A stretch of 64,000 nucleotides of DNA from assembly GCA_964477035.1 (NCBI GenBank), contig CAYZCW010000003.1, positions 324,695-388,694 on the forward strand. The letters run 5' to 3'. This stretch comes from SLSG01 sp964477035 (lineage in GTDB: Bacteria; Bacteroidota; Bacteroidia; Bacteroidales; UBA7960). The position numbers were made by a program, and so were the translations under genes. Position 1 is the first letter of the stretch. Each line of letters opens with the position of its first letter. Of this stretch, positions 1 to 8,766 are shown one piece after another. The notes beneath the pieces were generated by a model. It did no database searches. It was given only the letters and a program-made list of their open reading frames with translations, and was not told the origin of the DNA.

Positions 1-714
1 CAGGCGGACCATGGCTTCGGCCACGTCCCTGGCATCCACAAAACCGGTCACCCCGCTCGTATAGAACTTCAGGCCGTTCTTCACGCTCTGGTATAGCTGG
101 GCGCTGGAACGCCCCGGGTCGCCCGGTCCGATCACCACCGTCGGGTTGACGATCACCACCGGAAGTCCTTCCTCCGAGGCACGCCACACCTCCCGTTCGG
201 CCCCGTACTTGCTGATGGCATACCAGGAGTTCGTGGAGGAAGTCTTCCATACCAGGGTCTCGTCGATGTGGTTGCCGCGGTCGGGCTTGCCAATGGCGGC
301 CACACTGCTGCAGTGGCAAAGCTTTTTCACCCCCGTCTGCAGAGCCAGGTTCACCAGGTTGGCGGTGCCGTCCACATTGACCTTCATCATGGCTTTGCGG
401 TCCTCCGGCAGGAAGGACACCATGGCGGCGCAGTGGTATACGTATTCCATTCCATCCAGCGCTTCTTTCAGCCCGAGCAGGTCCAGCACATCGGCCGCGA
501 CCCACTCGATCCGCCTGAAGAGTTCTTCTCCCTGCTCCGGACTGTACCAGGAGAACAGCCGGCTGACCAGCTCCACGTGGCTGCCTTCCCGACGGATGGC
601 GCGCACCCGGTGGCCCCTGCGGCATAATTCATACAGCAGGTGCGAACCGACCAGGCCGGTGCCGCCCGTGACCAGGACCCGGCTGCCGGATTCATTGTTG
701 CCCATCACTTTCAT
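1..714 (-). CDS. NAD-dependent epimerase/dehydratase family protein (3' end cut by window)
   Basis: Extended short-chain dehydrogenase/reductase that uses NAD(P) to modify a nucleotide sugar, sterol-like or dihydroflavonol-like substrate; the substrate cannot be read from sequence. Reading leftward from an ATG at 714, the frame stays open to the window edge (238 codons). Residues about 13-20 carry the Rossmann glycine motif TGGTGLVG. Further on are VYHCAA, HCSSVAA and the catalytic YAISK (YxxxK), followed by NPTVVIGPGD. All are in the order expected for the family, whose usual length is about 320-340, so roughly 90 C-terminal residues lie outside. A second in-frame ATG at 705 is possible. The gene is divergent from tyrS. 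Confidence 0.9.
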   Translation of the reverse strand, partial: MKVMGNNESGSRVLVTGGTGLVGSHLLYELCRRGHRVRAIRREGSHVELVSRLFSWYSPEQGEELFRRIEWVAADVLDLLGLKEALDGMEYVYHCAAMVSFLPEDRKAMMKVNVDGTANLVNLALQTGVKKLCHCSSVAAIGKPDRGNHIDETLVWKTSSTNSWYAISKYGAEREVWRASEEGLPVVIVNPTVVIGPGDPGRSSAQLYQSVKNGLKFYTSGVTGFVDARDVAEAMVRL

Positions 715-835
715 TTCTGTTTCCACCTGACCCACCGACGCAGCGCCGGCCCCGCTCCCGGGGCCCATCAGACCGCAGCAGGCCAAATGTATGGAAAATC
801 CACCTGCAAAGTACAGAAAAATCCCGCAAAGTGAC

Positions 836-843
836 TAATTTTG
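836..843 (+). promoter_or_regulatory. Bacteroidota -7 element for tyrS
   Basis: TAATTTTG fits TAnnTTTG, the -7 box of the Bacteroidota primary sigma factor. It lies 36 bases before the tyrS start. No good TTG is seen at the -33 distance, so this is a motif match only. Confidence 0.45.
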
Positions 844-879
844 AGGCTTGCCTGAGATAACTTCTAAAGATTACGCACG

Positions 880-2160
880 GTGAAGAAAAATTTTGTTGAA
901 GAGTTGCGCTGGAGGGGCATGATCCATGACATCATGCCCGGGACCGAGGAGCACATGCTGAAGGAAATGACCACGGCCTACGTCGGCATCGACCCGACCG
1001 CCGATTCGCTGCATATCGGCCACCTCGTGTCCATCATGATGCTCAAACACCTGCAGCTTTGCGGGCACAAGCCCATCGCACTGGTGGGCGGGGCCACCGG
1101 GATGATCGGCGACCCCAGCGGCAAGAGCGAAGAACGGAACCTGCTTTCGGAAGAAGCCCTTCGGCATAATGAACATGCCATCAAACAGCAGCTGCTGCGC
1201 TTCCTGGACTTCGACAGCGGGGAAAACCGTGCCGAGATCGTGAACAACTACGACTGGATGAACGGCTTCAGCTTCCTTGGTTTCCTGAGGGAGGTGGGCA
1301 AGCACATCACGGTCAGTTATATGACGGCCAAGGATTCGGTGAAGAAGCGCCTGGATACGGGGCTGTCATTCACCGAGTTCTCCTACCAGCTGGTACAGGC
1401 TTACGACTTTCTTCACCTGTATACGACCAGGGGATGCCGCCTGCAGATGGGCGGGTCCGACCAATGGGGCAACATCACCACGGGTACCGAGCTGATCCGC
1501 AGAAAGGCGGGCGGGGAGGCCTGGGCGCTGACCTGCCCGCTGATCACCAAGGCCGACGGGGGCAAGTTCGGCAAAACCGAAAGCGGCAATGTGTGGCTGG
1601 ACGCCCGCTACACCTCCCCCTACCAGTTTTACCAGTTCTGGCTGAATTGTTCCGACACGGACACCGAACGCTACATCCGTATTTTCAGCCTGTTCGGCCG
1701 GGAAGAGATCGAAGCGATGACCCGCGAGCATTACCAGGCGCCCCACCAGCGCATCCTGCAGAAAGCCCTGGCGCAAGATATCACGGTGCGGGTCCACGGG
1801 CAGCAGGAATACGACACCGCGGTGGAGGCCTCGGACATTTTGTTTGGCAAGGGCACCACCGAAACCTTAAGGGGCCTGCCGGAAAAAACCCTGCTGGACT
1901 TGTTCGAAGGCGTGCCCCTGAGCCAGGTGGCACTGACGGAGGTGGAGGCCGGCATTCCCGTAGTGGACTTCCTGAGCGAGAAAACCGGCATATTGAAGTC
2001 CAAGGGAGAGGCACGGCGGGCCCTGAAGGAAAACAGCATCAGCATCAACAAGGAAAAAGCCGGGGACGACCTGCTCATCACGAAGGAACACCTGCTCAAC
2101 GGGACATACATCCTGGTGCAGAGGGGCAAGAAAAACTACTTCCTGGTAAAGGCAGGTTAG
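880..2160 (+). CDS. tyrS: tyrosine--tRNA ligase
   Basis: Class I aminoacyl-tRNA synthetase that charges tRNA-Tyr in the cytoplasm. The GTG start at 880 gives an N-terminus of the usual TyrS form (FVEELRWRGMI near residues 5-15). HIGH is at residues 45-48, and the KMSKS-equivalent appears as KFGKT at about 229-233, the form seen in bacterial TyrS. The C-terminal 70 residues, with KSKGEARRALKENSISIN, form an S4-like RNA-binding domain. At 426 residues the length is normal. It is followed closely by mgsA on the same strand. Confidence 0.97.
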   Translation: MKKNFVEELRWRGMIHDIMPGTEEHMLKEMTTAYVGIDPTADSLHIGHLVSIMMLKHLQLCGHKPIALVGGATGMIGDPSGKSEERNLLSEEALRHNEHAIKQQLLRFLDFDSGENRAEIVNNYDWMNGFSFLGFLREVGKHITVSYMTAKDSVKKRLDTGLSFTEFSYQLVQAYDFLHLYTTRGCRLQMGGSDQWGNITTGTELIRRKAGGEAWALTCPLITKADGGKFGKTESGNVWLDARYTSPYQFYQFWLNCSDTDTERYIRIFSLFGREEIEAMTREHYQAPHQRILQKALAQDITVRVHGQQEYDTAVEASDILFGKGTTETLRGLPEKTLLDLFEGVPLSQVALTEVEAGIPVVDFLSEKTGILKSKGEARRALKENSISINKEKAGDDLLITKEHLLNGTYILVQRGKKNYFLVKAG

Positions 2161-2194
2161 CCGGGCAACCACAGACACAGCAAACCAACAGCCC

Positions 2195-2674
2195 ATGCAC
2201 AAGACCATCGCCCTGGTGGCGCACGACAACCGCAAGAAAGAACTGATGGAATGGGTCTACTGGAACCGGGTGGCCCTGTCCGGCCTGAACATTGTTTGCA
2301 CGGGCACCACCGGGGGCCTGATCGAAAAGACGCTGCAGGATGCCGGCGAGGCAGACAAATCGGAAGGCAAGGAGGCCCTCAACTTCCACATCACCCGCCT
2401 GAAGTCGGGCCCCCTGGGAGGCGACCAGCAGATGGGGGCCATGGTGGCGGAGGGCAAGATCGACCTGATGGTGTTTTTCTGGGACCCCATGCAGCCCCAG
2501 GCCCATGACGTGGACGTCAAGGCCCTGCTTCGCATCACCGTGTTGTACAATGTGCCCACGGCCTGCAACCGTTCCACGGCCGACTTTCTGGTCTCTTCCA
2601 GCCTGTTTCACCAGGACTACCGTCCCAAGCCGATGGACCTGGACGACTACCTGTCGCGCAGCATCGAGTTGTAG
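2195..2674 (+). CDS. mgsA: methylglyoxal synthase
   Basis: Converts dihydroxyacetone phosphate to methylglyoxal and phosphate, a bypass of lower glycolysis under phosphate limitation. The family landmarks are present: VAHDNRK (Asp11), the phosphate-binding GTTGG at 37-41, SGPLGGDQ with the presumed catalytic Asp77, FFWDPM, HDVDVKALLR and NVPTACN. At 159 residues it is slightly longer than the E. coli enzyme. It starts 34 bases after tyrS, so the two may be co-transcribed. Inference: the nearby alpha-glucan enzymes suggest a setting of high sugar-phosphate flux. Confidence 0.96.
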   Translation: MHKTIALVAHDNRKKELMEWVYWNRVALSGLNIVCTGTTGGLIEKTLQDAGEADKSEGKEALNFHITRLKSGPLGGDQQMGAMVAEGKIDLMVFFWDPMQPQAHDVDVKALLRITVLYNVPTACNRSTADFLVSSSLFHQDYRPKPMDLDDYLSRSIEL

Positions 2675-2723
2675 ATCCCTGCGGAGCCAAACATATCCGA
2701 CGAAAACCAAAACAACCACCGCC

Positions 2724-4100
2724 ATGAAGAAAACCGGAAAAATCCTTGCCAGGGCCCTCCTTCTCTTTTTCGTGGGATGGGCCGGTGTTTCCTGCCGGGA
2801 AGCCGCCGAGGCCGAAAGGCAGACAAGCCGGGTAAACCACCCCGAGTGGAGTGTCCGGGCCAACATTTATGAAGTCAACGTCCGGCAGTACACCCCGGAA
2901 GGCACCTTCAACGCCTTTGCCACCCACCTGGACCGCCTCCAGGAAATGGGGGTGGACATCCTGTGGTTCATGCCCATCACGCCCATTGGGGAGTTGAACC
3001 GCAAAGGCAGCCTGGGCAGTTATTATTCGGTGAAGGACTATACCGGGATCAACCCGGAGTTCGGCACCATGGAGGATTTCAGGAGGCTGGTGGAGGAGAT
3101 CCATGCCCGCGGCATGTACGTGATCCTGGACTGGGTGGCCAACCACACGGCATGGGATCATCCGTGGACGGTGACCCGTCCGGATTTCTACATCCGGGAT
3201 GCGGACGGGAACTTCGTGCCTCCGGTCGAGGACTGGAGCGACGTGATCGACCTGGATTACGGGAATGCGGAGCTGTGGGATGCGATGATCGGGGAGATGC
3301 GCTTCTGGGTGGAAGAGCTTCATGTGGACGGCTTTCGCTGCGATGTGGCCGACATGGTGCCGACGGCCTTCTGGAACCGGGCCCGGGCTGAGCTGGAGGC
3401 CATCAGGCCGGTATTCATGCTGGCCGAAGCAGAGAATCCTGAACTGCACCTGGACGCCTTCGAAATGGCCTACGGCTGGCACTTCCACCACCTGATGAAC
3501 CGCATTGCCGCCGGGGAAGAAACGGTCCGGGTTCTGGACGATTATTTCTTCGGTCCGGAGGCGGACCGTTTCCCGGAAGGAAGCTACAAGATGTACTTCA
3601 TCACGAACCACGACGAGAACTCCTGGGCAGGCACCGAATTCAGCCGGCTGGGGGCCGGGGTCGAGGCCTTTGCGGTGCTCACCGCCACCATCCCGGGCAT
3701 GGTGTTGCTGTACAGCGGGCAGGAAGCCGCTTTTGACCGCATGCTGGCCTTCTTTGAAAAGGACCAGATCGACTGGGGCATCTATGCCTACCATGATTTT
3801 TACAAAAAGCTGCTGCGGCTGAAGCACCGCAACCAGGCCCTGTGGAACGGCCTGGCCGGGGGCGGCATACAGCGGGTGCCCACCACCCATGATGCAAGCG
3901 TTTTTGCCTTTGTCCGTGAGAAGGAGAACGACAAGGTGTTCGTGGTGCTGAATTTGTCGGACCAGGAACTGGAGGTCGGCTTTTCCGGGCAGGACTTCCA
4001 TGGATCCTACACCGAACTGTTCTCCGGAGCTCCCTGGGAGCTGCAGGAGGGAACGTCCCTGATCCTGGACCCCTGGGGGTATCTGGTGTTTGAGAGGTAG
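2724..4100 (+). CDS. GH13 alpha-amylase family lipoprotein
   Basis: Predicted alpha-glucan hydrolase anchored to a membrane. The ATG at 2724 begins a signal peptide (MKKTGKILARALLLFFVG) ending in a lipobox GVSC, so it is a likely lipoprotein; the frame is open further upstream, but that part overlaps mgsA. The (beta/alpha)8 barrel shows DILWFMPI, DWVANHT (region I), DGFRCDVA with the nucleophile Asp (region II), FMLAEAENPE with the acid/base Glu (region III) and ITNHDENSW (region IV). A short C-terminal beta domain follows. It has 458 residues. The closest types are maltogenic or neopullulanase-like amylases; the exact substrate is unknown. The gene lies 49 bases downstream of mgsA. Confidence 0.92.
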   Translation: MKKTGKILARALLLFFVGWAGVSCREAAEAERQTSRVNHPEWSVRANIYEVNVRQYTPEGTFNAFATHLDRLQEMGVDILWFMPITPIGELNRKGSLGSYYSVKDYTGINPEFGTMEDFRRLVEEIHARGMYVILDWVANHTAWDHPWTVTRPDFYIRDADGNFVPPVEDWSDVIDLDYGNAELWDAMIGEMRFWVEELHVDGFRCDVADMVPTAFWNRARAELEAIRPVFMLAEAENPELHLDAFEMAYGWHFHHLMNRIAAGEETVRVLDDYFFGPEADRFPEGSYKMYFITNHDENSWAGTEFSRLGAGVEAFAVLTATIPGMVLLYSGQEAAFDRMLAFFEKDQIDWGIYAYHDFYKKLLRLKHRNQALWNGLAGGGIQRVPTTHDASVFAFVREKENDKVFVVLNLSDQELEVGFSGQDFHGSYTELFSGAPWELQEGTSLILDPWGYLVFER

Positions 4101-4117
4101 CTGGCGGTTGGCCTTTG

Positions 4118-4196
4118 GCCAGAAGCTAAAAACCAAGTCAAAAGCTAAAAGCCAAAAGCCAACAACCAAAAGCTAAAAGCCAACAACCAACAGCCA
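4118..4196 (+). repeat. tandem heptamer repeat filling the spacer before a start codon
   Basis: About eleven 7-base units of the form RCYAAMA (gctaaaa, gccaaaa, gccaaca, accaaaa, accaaca) run head to tail and end directly against the ATG at 4197. From 4144 to 4196 the heptads are in perfect register; one 5-base unit interrupts at 4139-4143. Similar tracts occur at 5013, 54216, 62061, 63141 and 63877. Confidence 0.85.
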
Positions 4197-4985
4197 ATGA
4201 ACCTACGATTTGACGGATCACTGGTGCATTATGAAGCCACCGGGTCGGGACCGGCCCTGGTGCTTGTGCATGGTTTTACGGAGTCTTCTGCCATCTGGGC
4301 CGATTTTGCCGGGGAGCTGTCAGCCTCTTCCCGGGTCATCATGCCCGATCTGCCGGGCCACGGCAGGAGCGAATGCCTGGGGCAGGGCCATTCCATGACC
4401 GCCATGGCGGAAGTGCTGCATGCGGTCCTGGCCCGTGAAGGTGTCCGGGAATGTGTGATGGTTGGCCACTCCATGGGAGGGTATGTCGCCCTGGCCTTTG
4501 CCAGGAAATACCCGGCCATGCTCAGGGGCCTGGGGCTGTTTCACAGCACTGCCCTGCCCGACAGCCCGGAGGCCAAAGCGGGAAGGACCCGGGCGATCGA
4601 GTTGATCCGCAAGGACCGCCAGGGCTTTCTTTTCGGCTTCATCCCGGAATTGTTCGCCCCCGGAAACAGGGATCGGCTGCGGCCGGCGATCGACAGGCTG
4701 GTGGCAGCTGCCAGCCAAATGTCTGCCGAGGCCGTCATCATGGCCCAGGAAGGGATGCGGGACCGCGGCGACGGACGGGATGTCCTGTTCTCGCTCCACT
4801 GCCCGGTGCTCTTTATTGCCGGACAGAAAGACAGCCGGGTACCCTTCGAGACCATCCGCGAGCTCAGCGGCATCCCTGCCATCTCTTACTGTCTCTATCT
4901 TAAAGAGTCCGGGCACATGGGTTACCTCGAAGCACGGGACGAAACCCTGGGCATGCTGCGGTTTTTCGCACGGACCTGCCTGTAG
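4197..4985 (+). CDS. alpha/beta hydrolase
   Basis: Alpha/beta-hydrolase fold enzyme of unknown substrate, 262 residues, without a signal peptide. VLVHGF (oxyanion-hole HG) is followed by DLPGHGRS and the nucleophile elbow GHSMGG with Ser92. The acid Asp is probably in FIAGQKDSRVP, and the His in ESGHMGYLE near residue 240. The layout resembles small esterases and the BioH/MenH-like group. It is convergent with the decarboxylase operon and flanked on both sides by heptamer repeats. Confidence 0.88.
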   Translation: MNLRFDGSLVHYEATGSGPALVLVHGFTESSAIWADFAGELSASSRVIMPDLPGHGRSECLGQGHSMTAMAEVLHAVLAREGVRECVMVGHSMGGYVALAFARKYPAMLRGLGLFHSTALPDSPEAKAGRTRAIELIRKDRQGFLFGFIPELFAPGNRDRLRPAIDRLVAAASQMSAEAVIMAQEGMRDRGDGRDVLFSLHCPVLFIAGQKDSRVPFETIRELSGIPAISYCLYLKESGHMGYLEARDETLGMLRFFARTCL

Positions 4986-5012
4986 GCGTTGGACTGAAGC
5001 TGTAGGCTCTTA

Positions 5013-5061
5013 GCCACTGACCAAAAGCCAAAAACCAACAGCCAAAAACCAAAAGCCAACC
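5013..5061 (+). repeat. tandem heptamer repeat between convergent genes
   Basis: Seven consecutive 7-base units (gccactg, accaaaa, gccaaaa, accaaca, gccaaaa, accaaaa, gccaacc) fill the space between the end of the hydrolase and the stop codon of the decarboxylase beta subunit. They are the same family as at 4118. Confidence 0.85.
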
Positions 5062-6224
5062 TAAGTAAGAAAGCTCAGCAGAATCCCTGCAGCGATGGCA
5101 CTGCCGATGACGCCCGAGACGTTGGCGGCCATGGCATGCATGAGCAGGTGGTTGGTCTTGTCATATTCCAGTCCCACATGCTGCGACACCCTGGCACTGT
5201 CAGGCACCGCCGACACCCCGGAGTTGCCGATCAGGGGATTGATCTTATCCCCTTCGGGGGAGAAGAAGTTCATCACCTTGGCAAACAGCACCCCGCTGAA
5301 GGTGGCCACCACGAAACTGGCGGCACCCAATCCGAAGATCAGCAGCGATTCATTGGTCAGAAAGACGGTGGCCTGGGTGGAGGCCCCGACGGTCAGACCC
5401 AGGAAGATGGTCACGATATCGATCAGAGACGTACGGGCCGTTTCGGCCAGGCGGTTGGTCACACCGCTTTCCTTCAGCAGGTTGCCAAAGAACAGCATGC
5501 CCAGCAGGGGCAATGAAGTCGGCATGATGAAGGTGGTGAGCAGGATGCCCACGATGGGGAAGATGATCTTCTCCTGCTTGGGCACGGCGCGCGGGGGCTT
5601 CATACGGATCACCCTTTCCTTCTTGGTGGTGAGCAACCTCATGATGGGGGGCTGGATCACCGGCACCAGGGCCATGTAGGAATAGGCCGCAATGGCAATG
5701 GGTCCGATGAACTCCGGCGCCAGCTTGGAAGAGAGAAAGATGGCCGTCGGACCGTCTGCTCCTCCGATGATGGCGATGGCACCGGCCTGTGCGGGTTCAA
5801 ATCCCAGCAGCAGGGAGGTGGAGTAGGCGGCAAAGATGCCGAACTGGGCCGCGGCCCCGAGCAACACGAGCCGGGGTTTGGAAAGCAGGCTGGAAAAATC
5901 GGTCATGGCCCCGATCCCCAAAAAGATGATCGGGGGATAGATCCCCCGCTGCACGCCGAAATACAGCATATTCAGGACACTCCCCTCCTCATAGAGGCCG
6001 ATCTGCAGTCCCGTGCCTTCTGCGAAGGGGATGTTTCCGACAAGGATGCCGAACCCGATCGGGATGAGCAGCAAGGGCTCATAATGCTTGATGATGGCCA
6101 GGGAGATGAAAAACAATCCCACGCAGATCATGACCACATGGCCCCAGGTGATGTGCGCAAAGGCCGTGTATCCAACAAACTGGATGATCTGTTCCCAGAT
6201 ATAGTTCAGGGTTCCTCCTTCCAT
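5061..6224 (-). CDS. sodium ion-translocating decarboxylase, beta subunit
   Basis: Integral membrane subunit (OadB/MmdB/GcdB family) that decarboxylates the carboxybiotin carrier and couples this to Na+ export. The 387 residues contain about ten hydrophobic segments and the conserved GGADGPTAIFLSSKLAPE stretch, which holds the Asp essential for Na+ coupling in characterised homologues. Near the C-terminus, GNSGVSAVPDSARV is also family-typical. It is the last gene of a five-gene run, beginning 2 bases after the biotin carrier stop. Context identifies the complex as methylmalonyl-CoA decarboxylase rather than oxaloacetate decarboxylase. Confidence 0.94.
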   Translation of the reverse strand: MEGGTLNYIWEQIIQFVGYTAFAHITWGHVVMICVGLFFISLAIIKHYEPLLLIPIGFGILVGNIPFAEGTGLQIGLYEEGSVLNMLYFGVQRGIYPPIIFLGIGAMTDFSSLLSKPRLVLLGAAAQFGIFAAYSTSLLLGFEPAQAGAIAIIGGADGPTAIFLSSKLAPEFIGPIAIAAYSYMALVPVIQPPIMRLLTTKKERVIRMKPPRAVPKQEKIIFPIVGILLTTFIMPTSLPLLGMLFFGNLLKESGVTNRLAETARTSLIDIVTIFLGLTVGASTQATVFLTNESLLIFGLGAASFVVATFSGVLFAKVMNFFSPEGDKINPLIGNSGVSAVPDSARVSQHVGLEYDKTNHLLMHAMAANVSGVIGSAIAAGILLSFLT

Positions 6225-6226
6225 GG

Positions 6227-6670
6227 CTATCCTCCGATTTCAATCAACACATCGCCTTCCATCACCGATTGCCCGGGGGCCACATGGATGGCCGTTACCG
6301 TTCCCTCCTTGTCGGAGTCGATGTTGTTCTCCATTTTCATGGCTTCCAGAACCATCAGTTTCTGTCCCGGCTTCACCGGATCACCCACTTTCACCAGGAT
6401 GCTGATCACCGCTCCCGGCAGGGGCGACTTGATTTGTCCGCCCGCACTCAGAGCCGGCTTTTTGACTCCGGTGGCCACCGATGGGGTGGTGTCGGTGGAA
6501 GGCACCGCACGCTGCCTGACCAGCCTGGGGGTTTTCACGGGCTGGATGGATTTGTCGACCTCCACCTGGTAGGACGACCCATTCACTTCCAGATCGATGA
6601 GGTTGTCTTCCACATTGATGATGTGCACATCATACTGGTTGCCATGGATGGTGAATTTGTATTTTTTCAT
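6227..6670 (-). CDS. biotin carboxyl carrier subunit of sodium-pumping decarboxylase
   Basis: Small carrier protein (147 residues) that shuttles CO2 on biotin between the carboxyltransferase and the membrane beta subunit. The C-terminal 70 residues form a biotinyl domain with EAMKMEN, where Lys112 is the biotinylated residue. Residues 1-60 form a separate N-terminal beta-rich region, and a linker of about 20 residues (rich in Thr, Val and Pro) joins the two, as in MmdC/OadA tails. It lies between the gamma-like and beta subunits. Confidence 0.93.
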   Translation of the reverse strand: MKKYKFTIHGNQYDVHIINVEDNLIDLEVNGSSYQVEVDKSIQPVKTPRLVRQRAVPSTDTTPSVATGVKKPALSAGGQIKSPLPGAVISILVKVGDPVKPGQKLMVLEAMKMENNIDSDKEGTVTAIHVAPGQSVMEGDVLIEIGG

Positions 6671-6722
6671 TGGGGTGTATTTTGCTGTTGCAGGATGTGG
6701 TTCATGCAGGTTGATTCAATGG

Positions 6723-7181
6723 TCAGTTTCTTCCAAAGGGGTGGCGCACGCCATAGATCTTGGAGCTCCAGGGAGAATAGGTCCGGGACACCTTTTTGAT
6801 GGTCAGCACGGTGTCCTCATAGTCGTGCAGCTCTTCCCGGTAAAGGTGTATGGCCGCGGCAATGGCCGCATTCACCTCGCCGGTCAGGCTGTCCGGGGTT
6901 TCCATTGCCGGCTGCGGCTCCGGCTCCACGACCCGGACTGTCCTGCGAAAGGACAACAGTCCCCTGAGTTTCGACTTGAAAGATACGGTATGCAGCTTGG
7001 GGGTATTGGAGAAAATGATGTATAGCAGGATGAGTGCGGCAAACACGATCCCCATGCCCATCAGGGCCATCAATCCGCCGTAAGGGTCGTTCTCTGCAAA
7101 TGCACACACCTCGTCCGGCGGGGTGTTCGCGGCAGCAGGAGGGACCAGAGTAAGAATCCGGATCATCATGGGTTGGATCAT
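6723..7181 (-). CDS. OadG-like gamma/delta subunit of the decarboxylase
   Basis: Single-pass membrane protein, probably the small anchoring subunit of the decarboxylase. One hydrophobic helix (ALMGMGIVFAALILLYIIF) lies near residues 38-58. After it comes a basic stretch, a Pro/Glu linker and a C-terminal cytoplasmic part containing AAIAAAIHLYREE and ending near WSSKIYGVR, as in Bacteroidota OadG proteins. At 152 residues it is longer than enterobacterial OadG (about 80). The start could be Met5 or Met6. Its place between carboxyltransferase and carrier is the usual one for this subunit. Confidence 0.85.
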   Translation of the reverse strand: MIQPMMIRILTLVPPAAANTPPDEVCAFAENDPYGGLMALMGMGIVFAALILLYIIFSNTPKLHTVSFKSKLRGLLSFRRTVRVVEPEPQPAMETPDSLTGEVNAAIAAAIHLYREELHDYEDTVLTIKKVSRTYSPWSSKIYGVRHPFGRN

Positions 7182-7194
7182 TTTGAGCGGTTTT

Positions 7195-8754
7195 TTACAA
7201 TGGAATATTTGAGTGCTTCTTGGGCGGGTTCGTATCCTTCTTGGTCGCCAGGGACTGCAGGGCCCGGATGACGCGGAAGCGGGTGTTTCTGGGCTCGATC
7301 ACGTCATCGATGTAACCGTAACGGGCCGCATTATACGGGGTGGCAAACTTTTCTGAATACTCTTCCTCGTGCTTGAGGATGAATTGCTTTCTTTCCTCTT
7401 CTCCTTCAATGCCTTTCAGCTCCTTGCTGAACAGGACCTCAATGGCTCCCTTGGGTCCCATGACCGCGATCTCCGCCATGGGCCAGGCATAATTGATATC
7501 CCCCCTCAGGTGCTTGGAACTCATCACGCAATAGGCACCGCCATAGGCCTTTCTCAGGATGATGGTCACCTTGGGCACGGTGGCTTCGCCATAGGCGTAC
7601 AATAATTTGGCGCCATGGGTGATGATGCCGCCGTGTTCCTGGGCGGAGCCGGGCAGGAAGCCGGGCACATCCACGAGGGTCACAATGGGCAGGTTGAATG
7701 CATCGCAGAAGCGCACAAAACGTGCGGCCTTTCTGGAGGCGTTGATGTCCAGAACCCCGGCCAGGTAATTGGGCTGGTTGGCCACGATGCCGACAGGCAT
7801 GCCGTTGAAGCGGGCAAAGCCCGTCACGATGTTGGGGGCAAAATGCCGCTGCACCTCCAGAAATTCATTGTAGTCGGTCACCGCATAGATGACATCCTTC
7901 ACATTGTAGGGCTTGTTGGGGTTGGCCGGGATGATGCCGTTGAGTGCGTCCTCCAGGCGGTCGATGGGATCGTCGCACGGATCCAGGGGCGGATCCTCCA
8001 GGTTGTTCTGGGGAAGAAAGCTCAGCAGCTTCCGGATCAGCAGGATGGCTTCCTTCTCATCGTCGGCCACGAAGTGGGTCACGCCTGACTTGCTGCCGTG
8101 GGCCATGGCCCCGCCCAGGTCCTCTTCAGAGATCACCTCCCCGGTCACAGTTTTCACCACCTTGGGGCCGGTCACGAACATATAGCTGGACCCTTTGGTC
8201 ATGAGGGTGAAGTCAGTCAGGGCAGGGGAATACACGGCGCCCCCGGCGCAGGGGCCGAGGATGGCGCTGACCTGGGGAATGACCCCTGAGGCCATGATAT
8301 TGCGCTGGAAAATATCGGCATAGCCGGCCAGGCTGTTGACCCCTTCCTGAATGCGCGCCCCGCCGCTGTCGTTCAGGCCCACGACCGGAGCACCCACCTT
8401 GAGGGCCTTGTCCATCAGCTTGCAGATCTTCTCCGCATAGGCCAGCGAAAGGGATCCTCCGAACACGGTGAAATCCTGCGCAAACACATACACCAGCCTT
8501 CCGTCGATGGTTCCATAGCCGGTCACCACCCCGTCGGAATAATAATGCTTCTCATCCAGGCCGAACTCCGTGCAGCGATGGGTTACAAACATCCCGAACT
8601 CTTCGAAACTTCCTTCGTCGAGCAGGAGTTCAATGCGCTCACGGGCGGTCAGCTTGCCGCGCTCATGCTGGGCATCGATGCGTTTCTGCCCCCCGCCCAA
8701 CTTGGCCTGCTCGCGTTTTTCGAGCAGCTCCCTGATCTTGTGTTCAAAAGCCAT
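7195..8754 (-). CDS. mmdA: acyl-CoA carboxyltransferase (methylmalonyl-CoA decarboxylase alpha / propionyl-CoA carboxylase beta)
   Basis: Moves the carboxyl group between methylmalonyl-CoA and biotin. At 519 residues it has the double crotonase-like carboxyltransferase fold of PccB/MmdA. Visible landmarks are ARERIELLLDEGSFEE, the oxyanion-hole stretch DSGGARIQEGV, PCAGGAVYSPALTDF, VDVPGFLPGSAQEHGGI and RKAYGGAYCVMSSKHL. With no biotin carboxylase gene nearby but OadB, OadG and carrier genes following, decarboxylation linked to Na+ export is more likely than carboxylation. It is second in the operon, 12 bases after the epimerase. Confidence 0.93.
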   Translation of the reverse strand: MAFEHKIRELLEKREQAKLGGGQKRIDAQHERGKLTARERIELLLDEGSFEEFGMFVTHRCTEFGLDEKHYYSDGVVTGYGTIDGRLVYVFAQDFTVFGGSLSLAYAEKICKLMDKALKVGAPVVGLNDSGGARIQEGVNSLAGYADIFQRNIMASGVIPQVSAILGPCAGGAVYSPALTDFTLMTKGSSYMFVTGPKVVKTVTGEVISEEDLGGAMAHGSKSGVTHFVADDEKEAILLIRKLLSFLPQNNLEDPPLDPCDDPIDRLEDALNGIIPANPNKPYNVKDVIYAVTDYNEFLEVQRHFAPNIVTGFARFNGMPVGIVANQPNYLAGVLDINASRKAARFVRFCDAFNLPIVTLVDVPGFLPGSAQEHGGIITHGAKLLYAYGEATVPKVTIILRKAYGGAYCVMSSKHLRGDINYAWPMAEIAVMGPKGAIEVLFSKELKGIEGEEERKQFILKHEEEYSEKFATPYNAARYGYIDDVIEPRNTRFRVIRALQSLATKKDTNPPKKHSNIPL

Positions 8755-8766
8755 ACAAGGTGAATT

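Noticed and set aside
2505..2723. Longer start for the GH13 lipoprotein overlapping mgsA
   Set aside because: A clear lipoprotein signal peptide begins at ATG 2724; the upstream codons are the mgsA shadow.
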